Source: Chlorops oryzae (lineage: Eukaryota > Arthropoda > Insecta > Diptera > Chloropidae). From it: DNA of 64,000 nucleotides. The notes below the pieces were generated by a model. It saw only the letters and a program-made list of their open reading frames with translations, had not been told where the DNA came from and made no database searches. Below, piece by piece: positions 61,248-64,000 of this stretch (positions within the stretch are counted from its first letter, which is position 1; every line of letters starts with the position of its first letter). The DNA is taken from NCBI GenBank assembly GCA_020466095.1, contig CM035806.1:162895379-162959378 (forward strand). Direction: 5' to 3'. A program made the position numbers and the translations under genes.

Positions 61248-62677
61248 ATGTACGAATTCCCCGTAATGCTGAAAGCTGTGCTGCTGGCATTATTTACGCT
61301 TTCAACTGGTGCATCATCGCACAGTTATTCATCAAAAACGACCCAGAGAGCATATCTCGGCGGCAGTAAGTAAACATTTTATCTAAAATTTGAAACGTAG
61401 TGCTCCAAACTGTCGAACCATCGAAAATCGTTTAGTGTGGGGAAATAAAAAAAAAAAAAAAAAATCAAAAACCCCATTGAATGATAAAGTTTTTTTTTTT
61501 TAAATACATTTATTCTTATGTATATTTGAGATTGTTTTTGGAAATCAAAATATGAGTTGTAAAAGATTTTTGGAAAAAAAAAAAAATGCTGTGCATAATT
61601 TTAGGCGACCCACTGTGTGCTTTGTCCAACTTGTGTTTGGTACACCTGCTGTGCTAGTGTAATGCCTTAGATGGAGATTAAATTTAAGCCACACGACAAC
61701 ATGGCGAGAGTCCATGTTAAAATAGAACACCTTTAATGGCAATGACAGTGGATGCATTTCTAAATTTCTCTTCAAAAGTGCCACAACCCGAAAGATTGTG
61801 TCTTAATTTATTTTTAATTTTTATAAAAACGTCGATTTTTTTTTACGCTTGAACATTAAAAAACATGAAAACTTTTCCTTTTAAGAGTGTGAATTCTTAT
61901 ATTTAAATTCAAAGACGAGGACTTTAACCCTTTAACGCCCCACATAAAATTGACGATTTATAGGAATTGTTGTACGGACAGTTGGCTCTGGATGGAGTGA
62001 AATAATTTTTGCAAGGCCTGTTCATACTAACGAGGTTGTTCACACTATCGAGGCTCTAGTTTTTTTTCTTTTATGTTCTTCGTTTGCTTCAAATATGTAT
62101 ACAAATTAATATGCAGGGCTCGGATTTTGTTGACTTTAAAAAATGTAAAGCATACTTTATGGGGTAAAATATTTTCTTACCAACATTTTGCGAATAAGTT
62201 GAGGGAATTTGAAACCCCCAATCCCGTTTCTAGCTTCAAAAAAATTCATATTGAAAATAAAAATCGATTTGAGTCTTAAATTTATGTTAATTGAACAAGA
62301 TTTGTACTCCATAAAGAATGCTTTAAATTTATAAAAGTCAACAAAATCCGAGCCCTGTTAATATGTAAGCGACACAAAAGAATTTTTATGTTATTTTAAA
62401 ATGGTCAGTGTTATGAAAAAAAAAAAAAAATGTCGGTTCCCCTAATAGTTCTTGAACGGCCTTTTGCATAAAAGTTAGAATATCAGCATAATCTGTTCTA
62501 TAGTGTGATTTTCATGTAGGTATTCACACCACCAAGGTGTTCACTCTATCCAAACTATCCGACTTAAGTGAATTCTTTCCGCGAGGGGAACCATTGACGA
62601 TTAATGGGCATGGCAAACCCGCGGACCCAAGCCACTTGTTTAACAATACGGAAGATTGTATGGCATCGAACTGGTAG
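61248..62677 (+). CDS. Possible small secreted protein, two exons (unrecognised)
   Basis: Exon 1 (61248-61365) encodes MYEFPVMLKAVLLALFTLST, a convincing signal peptide, then GASSHSYSSKTTQRAYLGG, and ends at a strong GTAAGT donor. Exon 2 opens after TGTAG at 62519. The phases agree, and the joined frame runs SIHTTKVFTLSKLSDLSEFF, RGEPLTINGHGKPADPSHLF, NNTEDCMASNW to TAG at 62675-62677, giving about 91 residues with one NNT glycosylation site. The intron contains CAGGGCTCGG MITE copy 4. I do not recognise the protein. It could be the start of a longer gene whose exon 2 uses a donor near 62673, or whose frame is broken. The stop is four bases from the end of a - strand gene. Confidence 0.4.
62114..62357. 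mobile_element. CAGGGCTCGG hAT-like MITE, copy 4
   Basis: It has complete mirrored ends and an exact duplication TTAATATG (62106-62113 and 62358-62365). 244 bp. It lies in the intron of the possible secreted-protein gene. Confidence 0.92.
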
Positions 62678-62681
62678 TGGG

Positions 62682-62961
62682 TCACGAAGAGTTGACCATA
62701 TGATCCCAAACGAAGGCAGCGGGGACCAGGAGCTTCACTTTGCAATTGGCCGTGCCTGATATTTGGGAGGCTTCCTTGTAGGAGTCTTGGTGGAGCTGAG
62801 GTGAGAATGGCACCGAATCTTGACCACGGATTTTGAATGTGGCTATACCTCTGCATGAGATAAAATTGGTGCACTATATGTACATATGTATGTATGTATA
62901 TGCAGTGGAACACTTACAAAGCCGAATGATGCCCACATCGGGCCATACGCTCTTCAAATTT
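62682..62961 (-). CDS. 3' exons of an unrecognised gene
   Basis: Exon 62918-62961 (after TTAG, ending at GTAAGT) reads KFEERMARCGHHSA. It joins in phase to exon 62682-62850 (after ATGCAG), reading LGIATFKIRGQDSVPFSPQL, HQDSYKEASQISGTANCKVK and LLVPAAFVWDHMVNSS, then TGA. Codon choice is balanced and the composition protein-like. Farther upstream on the same strand, 62982-63348 has two more protein-like stretches (VICEALGYATRSFQYTRVLI after an AAAG acceptor, and MPIAKSDPVPNKHVHIIGNH), but their joins need either unusually short introns or a frame repair. The gene would continue to the right of the window. Family unknown. The longer - strand frame over 62524-62913 is in another phase and I regard it as a shadow. 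Confidence 0.4.
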
Positions 62962-63375
62962 CTAATATAAAATATTAAATTCTATAAATTGCTAAAATTA
63001 TGTGAGGATAACTCTGTGCCTAATGCTTTAAAGATTCTAGGAAAAGTTTGTAATCTTCTCTTCAACAAAAACTTTAATTCGTCTTCGATTTCATGATTTC
63101 CGATTATATGAACATGTTTATTGGGAACTGGATCCGACTTAGCGATTGGCATTACATGTGCACAGTGCATTCAATTAAGAATTTGAGAGGGAAATTTCCT
63201 TCAGAAAAAAAAATAAAAACATAAAAAAACCTTTTTCTGATTTGAATGGAATTTCCATGTAATGGGCACTCATCGTTAGCGAATTCGATAAGGACTCGTG
63301 TGTATTGAAATGACCTTGTAGCATATCCTAGGGCTTCACAGATAACACCTTTAATTAATTTGAGTAATTTTTTTA

Positions 63376-63950
63376 ATACCCGACACACTCTGTGTCGAGG
63401 GTATATTGCGTTTGTTTGATTGTGTGTAACACTCAGAACCAGTCGAGATAGACCATACCAAATGTATATAGGAATAATCGCGTCACCAGGAGATTCGATT
63501 TAGACATCGTCATGTCTGTCCGTCTGTCTGTCCGTCTGGTTGTATACAGTTTTCTTATCGAAGGAGTTGAGCTATCTTGACGAAATTTGGTATGCGTACT
63601 CACAGGGACATGAGTACGAACAAGTTCGAGAATGGACCCGATCGGACCATTTTTAGGGGTACCTCCAGTACTAGGGTCTGACACAAAAATCCCAAAACTG
63701 CCTCAAAATCGGACTTTTTCGAAATATTTTAATGAAATTTAGAATTTGAGCGTATATTTAAGCCTCCGATTAGAATTAAAAAAAAAAAAAAAAAAAATGG
63801 GAAAATTGGGCGTGGCAAAGGGGCGGTTTTCATAAAGAAATTTAGCAAAAGTCGGTATATGGGGTCCCCTAATGGCCTTAAACACCTCTTGATATTAAAA
63901 ATTATTTGAACATGCGTGTCTGTGTCGGTGACTATAACACCCTTACTTGT
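63376..63950. mobile_element. DINE/mini-me-like repeat, copy 3
   Basis: It begins with a hairpin TACCCGACACACTCTGTGTCGAGGGTA, given here as TACCCGACACAC and GTGTCGAGGGTA. A GTCTGTCCGTCTGTCTGTCC run follows, then the phrase ACGAAATTTGGTATGCG and GGGCGTGGCAAAGGGGCGG. These match the arrangement of DINE-type repeats but belong to a subfamily different from 9121-10030. The right edge near CACCCTTACTTGTTTTT is approximate. Confidence 0.55.
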
Positions 63951-64000
63951 TTTTTTGTTTTGTTTTTTGATTTTGTGGGCAAAAAAAGAAAACAACTCTT

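Noticed and set aside
62524..62913. 129-codon - strand frame
   Set aside because: The spliced frame of the adjacent exon (62682-62961) is in a different phase and has better composition and splice joins, so this one is probably a shadow.

Overview
The window looks like nuclear DNA from a higher dipteran fly. The grounds are compact GT-AG introns, coding exons of clear insect type (Rac GTPase, LSm5, PRP4 kinase, ferredoxin, a dusky/miniature-type ZP protein), many (CATA)n/(GTAT)n microsatellites, DINE/mini-me-like repeats with GTCY runs, and a tRNA-derived SINE ending in CAACCTACCTACC. An acalyptrate, perhaps tephritid, fly fits best; that is inference. No operon, CRISPR array, rRNA or functional tRNA gene was seen.

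Layout: 1-2798 is non-coding upstream or intron sequence of a + strand ZP-domain cuticle gene whose last coding exon is 2799-4609. 4.6-11.6 kb is gene-poor (MITEs, a 930 bp CT tract, a DINE-like element). A two-exon mitochondrial ferredoxin is on the - strand at 11671-12237, and a Nepro-like gene is on + at 16895-18010. 18-23 kb is repeats, then a Rac gene (- strand, 23243-23821), then a nest of transposons (24.1-27.6 kb). A seven-exon PRP4 kinase gene (- strand) spans 28490-31897. 32.2-36.0 kb is a dense MITE nest ending 99 bases before the LSm5 start (36090-36788, +). A PDZ scaffold gene of the GRASP/Tamalin type (+) has exons at 38665-38847, 41686-42048 and 42143-44495. 44.7-61 kb is almost entirely mobile or simple-repeat DNA, including a 1.8 kb element with about 515 bp inverted repeats. 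At the right edge a possible small secreted-protein gene (+, 61248-62677) meets the 3' end of an unrecognised - strand gene (62682-62961).

The host genes are unrelated housekeeping and developmental genes and form no shared pathway. The most striking structure is the mobile DNA. More than a dozen short non-autonomous elements can be delimited to the base by inverted ends plus target-site duplications. Most are hAT-like (8 bp duplications, ends CAGTG/CAGGG). Many carry their own short motif repeated just inside both ends, a different motif in each element. Several are nested, so their order of insertion can be read.

Sequence quality is uneven. The ZP and PDZ genes are each broken by one base inside a short repeat, and three stretches occur as adjacent copies differing by scattered small indels. 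Both patterns suggest consensus or duplication errors in a long-read assembly rather than biology.
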